DNA from: CAKVLS01 sp045651685
GTDB taxonomy: Bacteria > Bacillota > Clostridia > Christensenellales > UBA1242
DNA: 64,000 nt
Assembly (NCBI GenBank): GCA_045651685.1
Contig: JAZRSV010000027.1
Location: 1-64,000 of the forward strand
Direction: 5' to 3'
Shown here: positions 1 through 8,964 of the stretch, piece after piece
Layout: the number at the start of each line of letters is the position of its first letter
Numbering within the stretch: position 1 is the first letter of the stretch
Notes under the pieces: generated by a model
Database searches by the model: none
The model's input: the letters and a program-made list of their open reading frames with translations, nothing else
Told to the model about the DNA's origin: nothing
Translations under genes and position numbers: made by a program

Positions 1-92
1 CGTAGCCATGTCGTTCTGTGAGCCAAGGAGTTGCCTTAATTAATTGTCTTCCTAAGACCGCTTGGCCTCCGACTTGGGGTGAAATTTTTAAT
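1..92 (+). ncRNA. possible 3' part of a structured RNA (unidentified)
   Basis: No reading frame covers these bases. A GCCAAG at 22-27 can pair with CTTGGC at 61-66, enclosing a TTGCCTTAA stretch and a CTTCCTAAG stretch, and a short T-run follows at 86-90. The arrangement vaguely recalls the 3' half of a 6S RNA, but the 5' half would lie outside the window and I cannot confirm the family. It could equally be an untranslated tail of an upstream gene. Confidence 0.22.
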
Positions 93-101
93 GAAAAATA
101 T

Positions 102-130
102 TTGACTAGCGCACCAATGTTTGTTTATAC
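102..130 (+). promoter_or_regulatory. sigma-A type promoter of the surface-protein operon
   Basis: TTGACT at 102-107 and TTATAC at 125-130 are separated by 17 bp. Transcription would start near 137, about 70 nt before the first start codon. No other candidate promoter lies between here and the gene. Confidence 0.55.
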
Positions 131-144
131 TGTTGTCGTGAGTA

Positions 145-176
145 ATATATCAAAAGGTCTTTGATATATACTTTTT
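145..176 (+). promoter_or_regulatory. leader hairpin followed by T-run (attenuator or operator)
   Basis: A perfect 10-bp inverted repeat (145-154 with 160-169, 5-nt loop) is followed by a run of six T residues. It lies between the predicted start of transcription and the RBS, so it could act as a transcription attenuator, an operator, or an mRNA-stabilising 5' stem. The stem is A/T-rich, so as a terminator it would be weak. Confidence 0.4.
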
Positions 177-207
177 TATTCTAAATTTTTTATAGGAGTG
201 TAAAACG

Positions 208-3200
208 ATGAAAAACTTTTTTAGAAGTTTGTGTTTTGTTTTAATGCTAGTGCTAGGCTTTGGTCTAGTATCTTTTGCTGCGCCAAAAACAACACAAGCT
301 CACGCCGACACAGAGGCTACAGAAAGTGCATGTGCTGATGTGTGGATTAACGAAATGAGTGGCCTTGTCAATGCAGGTGCGGCTCACAACAACACAACTG
401 GCAATATATCTTTAACTGCCGGTACTCGCTTTGCGTATGGTCCAAAGTACAAAAATGTAATAGTAAGAAGCAATATTACATTTACAAGTGACGAAGGTAA
501 TTTGCCTATCAAATTGAGAGCTCAAGGTACACCAGAAACATTTGCCAATGCCAACTCTTGGGATGCAAACGATGGTTATATGTTTATGTGGTATAGCCAT
601 GGTCAATTTGAAATTTACAAAAATGGTGCAAAGATTTTAGACCCTACATGGACATATGATCCAAAAGTAGGCGATACTTACGAAGTTGCACTAAAAACTG
701 TTGACCTATCTGATGGTTCTGTAAAATTTGAGGTATTTATCAATGGTACTAGCATTTATAACTATGTAGATACCGAAAATCCTATCACTGGTGCTGGTTA
801 CTACTCTGTACAATGGGGTGGTTTGGCTGCTGACTTCAGTGGTGAAGGTTTTAGTACTCCTATTTTTAATTTAAGTGATGTTGCTTCTCCTGTGACAAGC
901 AACAACTTTCCTGGCGCAACCGTAGACGCTAATGGCGTTGTTACAACTAATTATTCTGACCTAGCTTTAGGCCATAGTGGTGTAGGCTATACATTCTACA
1001 ACGATGGTTCTGGTTATGGTTATAAAGTAGCAGTTACTCCTACAGGAGCTGCTGGTAGACTTATATTCTCTATAGGTTCTTACAAAAATACAGTTCACGA
1101 GATGAACCGTCCTCAAAATGTTAGCACAACAGACGATGGTTGCTGGGACGATGCTGGTTATGTATTGTACTGGTCATCTAATGGTCAAAGACACCTTGCT
1201 CGTGGCAATGACAATACAAACTTGTTAGAATATGCTTGGAATGCAGTTGCATATCAACCAGACACAACTTATAATGTAGAATTTTCTATGCAACCTTATG
1301 CTGATGGTAGCGTAAGAGTGACATTTAGAATTAATGGCGCACTTGTAGTTAACTACCTAGATGTACCTTCAACAGGTTATACTCCTGTAAAATTAGTACA
1401 AGATGCATCTGGTACAGGTCATGTTACCAACTGTCTATTAATGACAGCTGGTGTTAATGCTACATTTGCACCAATTGATCCTATTTCTGTAGAAGAAAAA
1501 ACTGTTATCACAAATGATTTGGGTGCTGGTGTATCTCCAACATCTACATTTGACCGTAACGGTGCAGTTAGCAATATGACTGGCGCACTTTCTGTTGGTT
1601 GGAATGCTAACATAACTAACACTGTTATCAAGTTTACAGCTAATTTCAAAACAGCTCCAGTACATGCTCCACTTCACTTTATGATTGGTTATAAAGGTAA
1701 CAACCTAGATCAATATGCTGGTGGCGACTGGACACGAAAAGGTTATGCTCTTACAATTTACCCTAACGGCATGACTGGTATGCGTGACAATGGTGAGCTT
1801 ATTGTTCCAGATGGTTGGACAACATGGGCTTTTGCTGGTACAGGCATTGCTGTTGATCAACCTATCGAATACGAAATTGGTATCTCTACTGATGGCGAAA
1901 GCTACACTAGAGTTTGGTTAAAAGCTAACCAATTGTATATGTTTAACTATGTAGACACTACTAATCCAGTATTAGATGGTGGCTGGTTTGCAATTAACAA
2001 CCAAAACGGTGCTACAGCAAGCTTAACACCTTATGGTATTGATGTTCCTACAATTGATACAGATATCGCTGCTGGCACTCAAGTAAATGTTGGTGACGAA
2101 GTGACACTATCTTATGCTTTGACAAACCCAACAGGTTCTGACACAGTAGAATATTATGTTGATACTACAAAATCTACAGCAAATGCTACTATAGAAGGCG
2201 ACAAAGTTGTTGCTACTACTGGTGGTAATGTTGTTGTTTATGCAAAAGTAAACGGTATATATAGTGAAGATTTGGTTTATTCTGTAGTTGTTCCAGAATA
2301 TGCAGAAGTATTTAATCTTCCTACAGCTCCACTTATCGTTGGTGGACAAAATGCTACAGTAGATGCAAGACTTTCTACTGGAGTTGCAATTACTACAAAA
2401 GTTTTCGAAATCGAAAATATCTCTGGTAGAGCAACAATTGATGCTGCTACTGGCGAAATCGTTGCAGTTGCTGCAGGTACTGTAAAAGTATACGCTACTG
2501 TAAACGGTATAAAATCACAAGGTTATATCTTAACTATACTTCCTAAACTAGAAGTAAACCACACTACAGCTCTTGCAGTTGGTTCTGTTATTCCATCTTT
2601 AGGTTATACTGCTAACTGTGATCTTCCAGAAGAAACAATCACAGCTACATATGAGATTGTAGAAGGTGCTTCTTTAGTTGACTTTGACCCAGCTACTGGT
2701 AGAGTAGTGGCAAAAGGTGTTGGTATTATTGGTGTTAGAGTGACTCTTACTGGCGAAACTTTCCAAGCTGTTAGTGAGATTGCTCGTATCGCTATCGAAG
2801 AACCAATCGTTATCAACCACCACACAGCTATAAAAGATATTCATATCGGTCAAACAATTACTCTAGAGCCTCGCATTTCTCAAGCAGGCATTGAAACTAC
2901 TAGCGTAAGCCTTGTATTTGAAGAAGGTGCAGATTGTGTGACAGTTGCAGCTGACGGTGTGACTATCACTGGTAAAAAAGCTGGTACTGTAAGATTTAAA
3001 GCTAAAGTTAATGGCATCACAAGCAACCAAGCAAGCGAATTTGTAGTATATCCTTTGGTTCCAACAATTATTTTGGGCAATGTACCAGTTGGCATCACTC
3101 AAACTATTAGTGTTATGTTTAACTCAAAATACTATACTCCTACAAATATTGTTTATAGTATTTTAGAAGGTGCTGACAAGGCTACAATCGAAGGTGACAA

Positions 3201-3981
3201 AATTACTGCTACCGAAATTGGTAAAGTAAAAATTAAAGCTGTTATCGATGATACATACGAAGCTACACTAACAATTAATATTACTGGTAGAGTAGTATTA
3301 AGAGGTGTTAACGAAGGTCAAGATGTATTGGTTGGTTCAAAAATTCAACTAGATTATCACTTCTATCAAGACGCTGATAATGAAGAAGAAATAACTTCTG
3401 TAAAATATGTTCTTGTATCAGGTAGCAACATTGCAACTTTGACCGAAGATGGTTTGCTATATGTACACAAGATTGGTCAAGTAAAAGTAAAAGTTGTTGT
3501 TAATGGCATTGATTCTCAAGTTATTGCTGTTACAGTATACAAAAATACAAGCAAGCTAGTTGGCTGGATTGTATTTGGCAGCATTCTTGTTGTATGTGTT
3601 CTTTGTGGCGCTGCAGCAGGCACTGTATTTGTTGTTAAAAAAGTTAAAACTTCAAAAGCAACTGCAACTGAAGCTCCAAAAGCAGAAAAAGAAACTGAAG
3701 CTCCAAAGGCGGAAAAAGCTGCAGAAGAAAAAGTAGAAAAAACTGCAAAAACAGCAAAGACAGAAAAAGCTACAAAAGAAACAACTGCTACAAAAACTAC
3801 AAAGAAAGCAGAAGAAAAAGTAGAAGCTAAAGAGCCAAAAGCAAAAAAGGCAACTACTACAAAAACTACAAACTCTACAAAAAAACCTGCTCAAAAGGCA
3901 GAACAACCAAAAGTAGAGAAAAAGCAAACAAAAAATACAACCAACAAAACAAAAGATCAAAAAAAGGAAGCTAAAAAATAA
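208..3981 (+). CDS. large secreted, membrane-anchored protein with ConA-like and Ig-like domains
   Basis: 1257 aa. A signal peptide (about 1-33, cleavage after AHA) leads into three similar ConA/LamG-like beta-sandwich modules (about 45-600), each ending in a YxDTxNP-type segment. About six Big_2-like bacterial Ig repeats follow (about 615-1110), with recurring VNGI strands. One membrane helix lies near 1117-1140, then an approximately 115-residue Lys/Thr/Ala/Glu-rich tail predicted to be cytoplasmic. The role is likely carbohydrate or surface binding, by family analogy only. It is the first gene of a coupled operon (its TAA overlaps the next ATG). RBS TAGGAG precedes the start. The very basic cytoplasmic tail is odd for a surface protein. 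The exact ligand is unknown. Confidence 0.8.
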   Translation: MKNFFRSLCFVLMLVLGFGLVSFAAPKTTQAHADTEATESACADVWINEMSGLVNAGAAHNNTTGNISLTAGTRFAYGPKYKNVIVRSNITFTSDEGNLPIKLRAQGTPETFANANSWDANDGYMFMWYSHGQFEIYKNGAKILDPTWTYDPKVGDTYEVALKTVDLSDGSVKFEVFINGTSIYNYVDTENPITGAGYYSVQWGGLAADFSGEGFSTPIFNLSDVASPVTSNNFPGATVDANGVVTTNYSDLALGHSGVGYTFYNDGSGYGYKVAVTPTGAAGRLIFSIGSYKNTVHEMNRPQNVSTTDDGCWDDAGYVLYWSSNGQRHLARGNDNTNLLEYAWNAVAYQPDTTYNVEFSMQPYADGSVRVTFRINGALVVNYLDVPSTGYTPVKLVQDASGTGHVTNCLLMTAGVNATFAPIDPISVEEKTVITNDLGAGVSPTSTFDRNGAVSNMTGALSVGWNANITNTVIKFTANFKTAPVHAPLHFMIGYKGNNLDQYAGGDWTRKGYALTIYPNGMTGMRDNGELIVPDGWTTWAFAGTGIAVDQPIEYEIGISTDGESYTRVWLKANQLYMFNYVDTTNPVLDGGWFAINNQNGATASLTPYGIDVPTIDTDIAAGTQVNVGDEVTLSYALTNPTGSDTVEYYVDTTKSTANATIEGDKVVATTGGNVVVYAKVNGIYSEDLVYSVVVPEYAEVFNLPTAPLIVGGQNATVDARLSTGVAITTKVFEIENISGRATIDAATGEIVAVAAGTVKVYATVNGIKSQGYILTILPKLEVNHTTALAVGSVIPSLGYTANCDLPEETITATYEIVEGASLVDFDPATGRVVAKGVGIIGVRVTLTGETFQAVSEIARIAIEEPIVINHHTAIKDIHIGQTITLEPRISQAGIETTSVSLVFEEGADCVTVAADGVTITGKKAGTVRFKAKVNGITSNQASEFVVYPLVPTIILGNVPVGITQTISVMFNSKYYTPTNIVYSILEGADKATIEGDKITATEIGKVKIKAVIDDTYEATLTINITGRVVLRGVNEGQDVLVGSKIQLDYHFYQDADNEEEITSVKYVLVSGSNIATLTEDGLLYVHKIGQVKVKVVVNGIDSQVIAVTVYKNTSKLVGWIVFGSILVVCVLCGAAAGTVFVVKKVKTSKATATEAPKAEKETEAPKAEKAAEEKVEKTAKTAKTEKATKETTATKTTKKAEEKVEAKEPKAKKATTTKTTNSTKKPAQKAEQPKVEKKQTKNTTNKTKDQKKEAKK

Positions 3982-5480
3982 TGAAATTTTCTAAAATTGC
4001 AGTTTCTATTTTGGCTACTGTAGTTGGTATTTGTGGGGTGGGTTCTATACCCACCTCTGCTAATATAGAGACTAAAAAAGACAATGCTGTTTATCTAACA
4101 AGCAATCAAACACAACCTCATATTAGATATGACTTTTTGCCTCAAGATGAGATGCCTATTTTGGGTTATGTTGGCGTTCTTGGTGCTAATACTGGTTCTG
4201 CTGGTGTTAATGCTCAAAACCCATCTTTCTTGACAAAGGCAAACATGCAAAGATACAAAGACGCTGGCTTTAATATTTTGTCAGGTCTATACGAAAAAGA
4301 ACCTTTCCACACTCCAGAAATTCGCAAAGCTATGGAGTTGTGCGACGAATTGGGTTTAGCTTACTTTATTTGCGACAACGCATTTAGATGCGATAGCGAT
4401 TATGGTGCAGCTGCTGTTATGACTCCAGATTATGCTTTGGATGTTATGAAAGACAAATGGTACCTTAATGAGCCAAGCTTTGGTGGTATCGCTGTAAAAG
4501 ACGAACCTCAATATCAAGATTTTGATTCTATGGCTAGTGTTAGTAAAGCTCTAAAAGAACTAACAGATGGCAAAGTTGTTTATACCAACTTGTTCCCTCA
4601 ATATGCTAGCTCTACTCAAATCGGTTTTTCTGGTGCTACTTCTTCTACTTGGGAGCAATACGAACAATATGCTAGATGGTATATCGAAAAAGTACAACCA
4701 GATATTATGGCATTTGACTATTATGTATTTATGAGTAAAAATGCTACTCTTAACAATACTTCTGGTTCTGGCAATATTATTGACCAAGCAAAACACGAAG
4801 TTAATGTTGATGGTTACCTAAAGAGTTTATCTCTATTCCGCAACCTTTCTCTAGAAAACAACATACCTTATTGGGTGACTGTTGCTTCTTACAATCACCG
4901 TGATAACAACCACTTTACTCAAAAGCAAACAGAGTGGACTGTTAACACAAGTCTTGCATATGGTGCAAAGGGTATACAATATTATACTTATTGGGATAGC
5001 ACTATTGTAGGCACTACAATGGATGATTGGGATTCTAAACAACCAGAAAGAGGCCTTGTCACTCTTAATGGTACAGCTCACGATGCTTATTATCGTATAC
5101 AAAAAGTTAACCAAAATATCAAAACTGTTGATGATGTTTTGATGAAGTGTACTCACAAAGGTGTTATTCAATATGGCACTCAAGCATTAACTATGGTACC
5201 AGAAGATACCTTGTATAGCTTTGGTTTGTTAAACAACATCACTGGTGGAGATGCTTTTGTAGGATGCTTTGAATATATTGATGCACTTGGCCAAGTAAAA
5301 CAAGTTTATTACATCGTAAACAACTCTATCAATGCAGGCGTTCAAACTCTAAAAGCTGACTTTGTAGACAATGTAAATATCAGACTTACTAATTTGAATG
5401 GTTCTGTAGAGTATAATAATGTTTATAGCGCAGGCTTTAACTTAAGTGGCGGCGAAGCTATTTTGTTGGAGGTGCTATAA
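3981..5480 (+). CDS. secreted TIM-barrel glycoside hydrolase-like protein
   Basis: 499 aa with a signal peptide (about 1-28). The body reads like an (alpha/beta)8 glycoside hydrolase of the GH42/GH-A-like type: an early GYVG strand, a barrel strand ending in KDEP near residue 172 (candidate acid/base Glu), a VYTNLFP strand, a DIMAFDYYVF strand, a PYWVTVASYNH strand and a GIQYYTYWD strand. I could not identify a convincing second catalytic carboxylate, so activity is uncertain. The start codon overlaps the stop of the upstream surface protein (TAATG) and its own stop overlaps the next start the same way, so all three are probably made together. The substrate is probably a glycan bound by the neighbouring ConA-like modules (inference). 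Confidence 0.65.
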   Translation: MKFSKIAVSILATVVGICGVGSIPTSANIETKKDNAVYLTSNQTQPHIRYDFLPQDEMPILGYVGVLGANTGSAGVNAQNPSFLTKANMQRYKDAGFNILSGLYEKEPFHTPEIRKAMELCDELGLAYFICDNAFRCDSDYGAAAVMTPDYALDVMKDKWYLNEPSFGGIAVKDEPQYQDFDSMASVSKALKELTDGKVVYTNLFPQYASSTQIGFSGATSSTWEQYEQYARWYIEKVQPDIMAFDYYVFMSKNATLNNTSGSGNIIDQAKHEVNVDGYLKSLSLFRNLSLENNIPYWVTVASYNHRDNNHFTQKQTEWTVNTSLAYGAKGIQYYTYWDSTIVGTTMDDWDSKQPERGLVTLNGTAHDAYYRIQKVNQNIKTVDDVLMKCTHKGVIQYGTQALTMVPEDTLYSFGLLNNITGGDAFVGCFEYIDALGQVKQVYYIVNNSINAGVQTLKADFVDNVNIRLTNLNGSVEYNNVYSAGFNLSGGEAILLEVL

Positions 5481-7048
5481 TGAAAAAGACATGTTTAGCA
5501 GTTGTATTTTGTCTTGTATTATCATTGTTTAATACTTTCTTTTTGACAAACTTTGTTTCTTCTGCTAGTGCAGAGCAAGACTATACTACAAAAACTATCA
5601 GCGAAATTGGCAATCCACTTATGGCTGGTACTGGTAGTTATTATGATGATGGTACTCTTTATTATGCTCATACCGGTTGTACTATAGGTTATAACTATGA
5701 GCATGGTAGCACAGCGTTTGAGTTTGATTTGTTATTTGACAATATGGCTTTTCCTGGTTGGTTTAGCTTAACTCTAAAGGCTGATGGCTTTGACCGTACA
5801 CAATCACCAAACCTTACTCAAAAAGGTTATTCATTTGCTATTTTCCCAAGTGGTGCTGTAGAAGTTTGGAAAGATGGCCTTTCTGGCGTCACTGGCAACA
5901 TGGGTGCAATATCTACTGGTATTAAGTACCGTGTAGTTATCGGTGCAATTAACCGTGATGAAGGTGTACACCTAATGCTAAAAGTTAATGGTGTAGATAT
6001 TATTTCTTATACTGATACTAACAACCCTTATACTGAAGGTAATTGGTTTAATATTTGTGGTGATGGTGGTACAGTAATTGCAAAATTGATAACAACAAAA
6101 CAAGAAGTTTATCCAAATTATTATACCTATACACTATCTAATATTGGTTCATATCCAACTATTGCTAATATAGAATCTGCATATGTAGATAGATATAACA
6201 ATATGGAGTTATATGGCAGTGCATCTACTGTTGGTTATATGCAATATCTAAAGAACTTCTCTTTAGAAATGAATGTTAACTTTGACACTTTCCCACATGG
6301 TACTAGCTTAAACATTGCTATGCGTAGTAGTGGTTTGGACAGAGCAAACTCACCAAACCTAGCAATAAAGGGTTATGTTATAAGAATTGCTTATTATAAC
6401 TGGGGTGGTTCTATTGCTGTTACAAAAAATGGTGCAGACTTAGGTTCTGTTGGCTATACTTTTAGCGAAGATACAGACTATGTTCTTGAAATTGGCACAG
6501 TAGACCTAGATAGCAGCCGTACAAATGTGTTTGTTAGTGTTAATAACCAAACAGTTTTGTCAGTTGTAGATGACAATGCTCCTTTGCAAAACTATGGATG
6601 GATCACATTTAACAATGATGGTCAAGTTTATTGCAAGATGACATCTACTAACAATAAGCTAACTCCTCTTGTTACAAAAGTACAAGAAACAGAAACAAGC
6701 TATGTTGTAGAAACTTACTTTAACAATACTATTTCTTATACTACTATGTATCATGACAATTTTAGCGAAGCATTGCAAAAAGCAATCTCAATAAATAGCA
6801 ATAGTGTATATGATATAAACAAAGCTTATTATGCAATCAAAGGCGAATCAAGAACAAATGCTGTCACATTAAAATATGTTGACAACAAGCTTGTTATCAC
6901 AATCGAAAAAGATTGGTATCTAAAATCAAATGATACAAATACTACATTCGAATTTGAACAACTATCACTAGCAAAAACAACTAACAGTGGTGGTATGGTT
7001 TGTCCAAGTGGCTTTGTTCTAAAACAAACATATTATTACAATGTATAA
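5480..7048 (+). CDS. secreted protein with two ConA/LamG-like domains
   Basis: 522 aa with a signal peptide (about 1-31). It carries two ConA-like modules (about 35-205 and 215-395) of the same kind as the three in the 1257-aa protein two genes upstream; shared signatures include SPNLxxKGY and a DTNNP or DDNAP turn before a G-W-F/I strand. The C-terminal ~125 residues form a separate unrecognised domain. No membrane anchor or sortase motif is visible, so the mature protein may be released. It is last in the operon, translationally coupled by TAATG, and followed by a terminator. The modules are probably glycan-binding, but no function is demonstrated. Confidence 0.72.
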   Translation: MKKTCLAVVFCLVLSLFNTFFLTNFVSSASAEQDYTTKTISEIGNPLMAGTGSYYDDGTLYYAHTGCTIGYNYEHGSTAFEFDLLFDNMAFPGWFSLTLKADGFDRTQSPNLTQKGYSFAIFPSGAVEVWKDGLSGVTGNMGAISTGIKYRVVIGAINRDEGVHLMLKVNGVDIISYTDTNNPYTEGNWFNICGDGGTVIAKLITTKQEVYPNYYTYTLSNIGSYPTIANIESAYVDRYNNMELYGSASTVGYMQYLKNFSLEMNVNFDTFPHGTSLNIAMRSSGLDRANSPNLAIKGYVIRIAYYNWGGSIAVTKNGADLGSVGYTFSEDTDYVLEIGTVDLDSSRTNVFVSVNNQTVLSVVDDNAPLQNYGWITFNNDGQVYCKMTSTNNKLTPLVTKVQETETSYVVETYFNNTISYTTMYHDNFSEALQKAISINSNSVYDINKAYYAIKGESRTNAVTLKYVDNKLVITIEKDWYLKSNDTNTTFEFEQLSLAKTTNSGGMVCPSGFVLKQTYYYNV

Positions 7049-7052
7049 TAAA

Positions 7053-7083
7053 AAAAAAGACCTTAATTATTAAGGTCTTTTTT
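7053..7083. terminator. bidirectional intrinsic terminator
   Basis: A 10-bp stem (AAGACCTTAA with its complement) is flanked by A-runs and T-runs. It lies between the convergent ends of the surface operon and the esterase gene and can serve both strands. Confidence 0.85.
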
Positions 7084-7089
7084 GTTTGC

Positions 7090-7989
7090 TTATTTTATCT
7101 TTGACAAAACTTCTAATCGCATAGCCATAGATTGTTTTGAAATAGGCGATTTTGCCACAACATCATAGCCGTGCATTGTATGTTGTGTTTGATATAAGGT
7201 TGTTTTGATACCACTATCTTTTAGACGGTTTGCAAACATCTCTGCTTCGCCTCGCAAGCAGTCGTATTGTGTAGTTTCGATATAACTTGGTGGCATAAAA
7301 GATAAGTCCTTTTTGTCATATGCTAGGGTCGGATTTTTACCTTTTAACAAATACTGCCACATTTTGCGACTTTTATTTGCGTTCCAAACGGGAGTTTTTG
7401 TAAATTGAGTATTTGTCTTGCTTGACATAGACTTGTCCAGTACAGGGTAAATTAAAAGCGCAAAACAAGGTTTTGGCAAGTTTCTTTCACTAGCAAGCTT
7501 GCAAACCTCTGCTGCGATGCAGCCACCAGCAGAGTCGCCGGCGACTATTATTTTATTTGGGTCGATGTTTAGCTGTTTTGCATTGTCAACAATCCACTTG
7601 TATGTATCGTAGCAATCTTCAAAAGGTATTGGATAAGCATGCTTTGGTGCCAGTCTATAGTTGACATATATACATGTGCATTTTAGATGCTTTGCATAGT
7701 TTTTGCATGCATTGTATTGGTATGGTACACTTTCGTAGCAAAAGCCACCACCATGGATATATAACATACATTTTTTGCTAGCATTGCTTGGGGTAAATCG
7801 ATACAGTTTGATTGTGCTGTTGTCGCTTGTTTTAATTTTTATTTTTGATATAGCAAGCTCTGGTGTAGATTTTAGCTTTTTTGGTAGTAGCTTTAGTATA
7901 AAATTGGCAAAACCAAAAAACGCCTTATTAAAAGGTGGGTTAAAATGTTTTAATAATCCAAAAGATTTGTCTATATTATATTTTTTCAT
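7090..7989 (-). CDS. alpha/beta-hydrolase esterase, hormone-sensitive-lipase type
   Basis: 299 aa, cytoplasmic, no signal peptide. The oxyanion-hole motif HGGGF is preceded by a YIHG strand, and the nucleophile elbow is GDSAGG. The terminal MHGYD provides the expected catalytic His, and the acid is probably the Asp in the YDCLRGEAE segment. Length and motifs match the HSL (family IV) carboxylesterases that hydrolyse short acyl esters or acylated sugars. RBS AAGGAA precedes the ATG. It is a single-gene unit, convergent with the surface operon and divergent from the Nudix gene. The natural substrate is unknown. Confidence 0.85.
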   Translation of the reverse strand: MKKYNIDKSFGLLKHFNPPFNKAFFGFANFILKLLPKKLKSTPELAISKIKIKTSDNSTIKLYRFTPSNASKKCMLYIHGGGFCYESVPYQYNACKNYAKHLKCTCIYVNYRLAPKHAYPIPFEDCYDTYKWIVDNAKQLNIDPNKIIVAGDSAGGCIAAEVCKLASERNLPKPCFALLIYPVLDKSMSSKTNTQFTKTPVWNANKSRKMWQYLLKGKNPTLAYDKKDLSFMPPSYIETTQYDCLRGEAEMFANRLKDSGIKTTLYQTQHTMHGYDVVAKSPISKQSMAMRLEVLSKIK

Positions 7990-8096
7990 GTTTTTGTTTC
8001 CTTGTTTTATTATAACATATCAATTTGTTTGTGTATATATTAATTTGTTTGATAAAAGCTGGTTTTTTATGTTAGACTATAGTTGGAGTTAATTTT

Positions 8097-8621
8097 ATGC
8101 AAAAGACTATTTATAACAAAGATAAGTTGCAAGACAAAGACATTGACGAGATTGTCACTAGGGTAAAAGTTTTTATCGAAAACAACGGCAATATACTTTT
8201 GGCAAGTTCGGGTGGTGGTTGTCAGTTGCCTGGTGGCCATGTAGAGTACAAAGAAGATTTAAAAGCCGCTGTTATTAGAGAGATACAAGAAGAAACAGGT
8301 ATCGTGCTAGATGAGAAAGAGATACCACAGCCGTTTTATGAGATAAGACATTATACAAAAAATCATAAAGAAACAGGCCTTAATCGTATGTCTGTTATAA
8401 TTTATTATTATGTAAAAACAGACAAAATACCCAACATGTGTGCTATCAATCTAACAGAGCAAGAAAAGCAAAACAACTTTGAGATAAATTTTGTAAAATG
8501 GACAGACCTTGCTGATGTTGTAAAAAAGGTTCAGCAAACCAACCCGGTAGTGCATTATCAAATAATAGCTCAAGAGATACTAACAGCTTTTGACTATCTT
8601 AATGAGTATCTAAAAAAATAA
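8097..8621 (+). CDS. Nudix hydrolase
   Basis: 174 aa. The Nudix box is complete: GGHVEYKEDLKAAV followed by REIQEETGI, giving the GX5EX7REUXEEXGU signature near residues 44-66. The enzyme should hydrolyse a nucleoside diphosphate linked to another group; the box alone does not set the substrate. The segment after the box (HYTKNHKETGLNR) may contribute to specificity. RBS GGAG lies 8 nt before the ATG. It is transcribed alone, ending at a bidirectional terminator. Confidence 0.88.
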   Translation: MQKTIYNKDKLQDKDIDEIVTRVKVFIENNGNILLASSGGGCQLPGGHVEYKEDLKAAVIREIQEETGIVLDEKEIPQPFYEIRHYTKNHKETGLNRMSVIIYYYVKTDKIPNMCAINLTEQEKQNNFEINFVKWTDLADVVKKVQQTNPVVHYQIIAQEILTAFDYLNEYLKK

Positions 8622-8648
8622 AACACACTATAATTAGTGTGTTTTTTT
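8621..8648. terminator. bidirectional intrinsic terminator
   Basis: Stem AACACACTA (622-630 of the 8 kb block) pairs with TAGTGTGTT and is followed by T7 on the plus strand and A-rich sequence on the other side. It separates the Nudix gene from the convergent HipS-like gene. Confidence 0.85.
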
Positions 8649-8649
8649 A

Positions 8650-8964
8650 TTAATATTTGGTTGAGATATACAACTCTTGGTCGTATAGGTCTTGCGCAGC
8701 TACTTTGATTAGTTTTTGATAGTCGTTGTCGCTATCTACTATGCCAGAACTTTGGTATAGTTCGGTATCTTTGTTTGGTAAAAAGTTTTTTAGGCAATTA
8801 GGTAGTTGCAAGTCTACAAAGTCTTTGTCCATAAAGTATAGGTATACCGGATAGCCATTGGCAAGTGCTGCAGATATGTTTTCTGGGTAGGTAGTGTAGA
8901 TGTATGTGTTGTTGTTATACTCTAACTTGCCTAAAGTTATTTCTCTATATTTAACATACACCAT
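8650..8964 (-). CDS. HipS-like small protein (HipA N-terminal subdomain homologue)
   Basis: 104 aa. The pattern of an opening beta strand (VYVKYREITLGKLEY), a Tyr-rich strand, then PNCLKNFLP and a GIVDSDNDYQKLI segment resembles the HipA N-subdomain 1 (Couple_hipA): strand, G-x-L, later P-F-x-x-N-L-L-P and a D-x-F-x-L-L helix. In HipBST systems this subdomain is a separate protein, HipS, that acts as antitoxin. It lies directly downstream of a HipA-like kinase and overlaps it by 14 nt. I start it at 8964, where AGAGGA has proper spacing; an in-frame ATG at 8976 is too close to the RBS. The similarity is by eye and needs a profile search. Confidence 0.5.
   Translation of the reverse strand: MVYVKYREITLGKLEYNNNTYIYTTYPENISAALANGYPVYLYFMDKDFVDLQLPNCLKNFLPNKDTELYQSSGIVDSDNDYQKLIKVAAQDLYDQELYISTKY

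Noticed and set aside
3652..3960. Open frame opposite the Lys-rich tail of the surface protein, coding Phe/Cys-rich sequence
   Set aside because: It is the mirror of a Lys/Thr/Ala-rich segment, with no RBS or recognisable protein.
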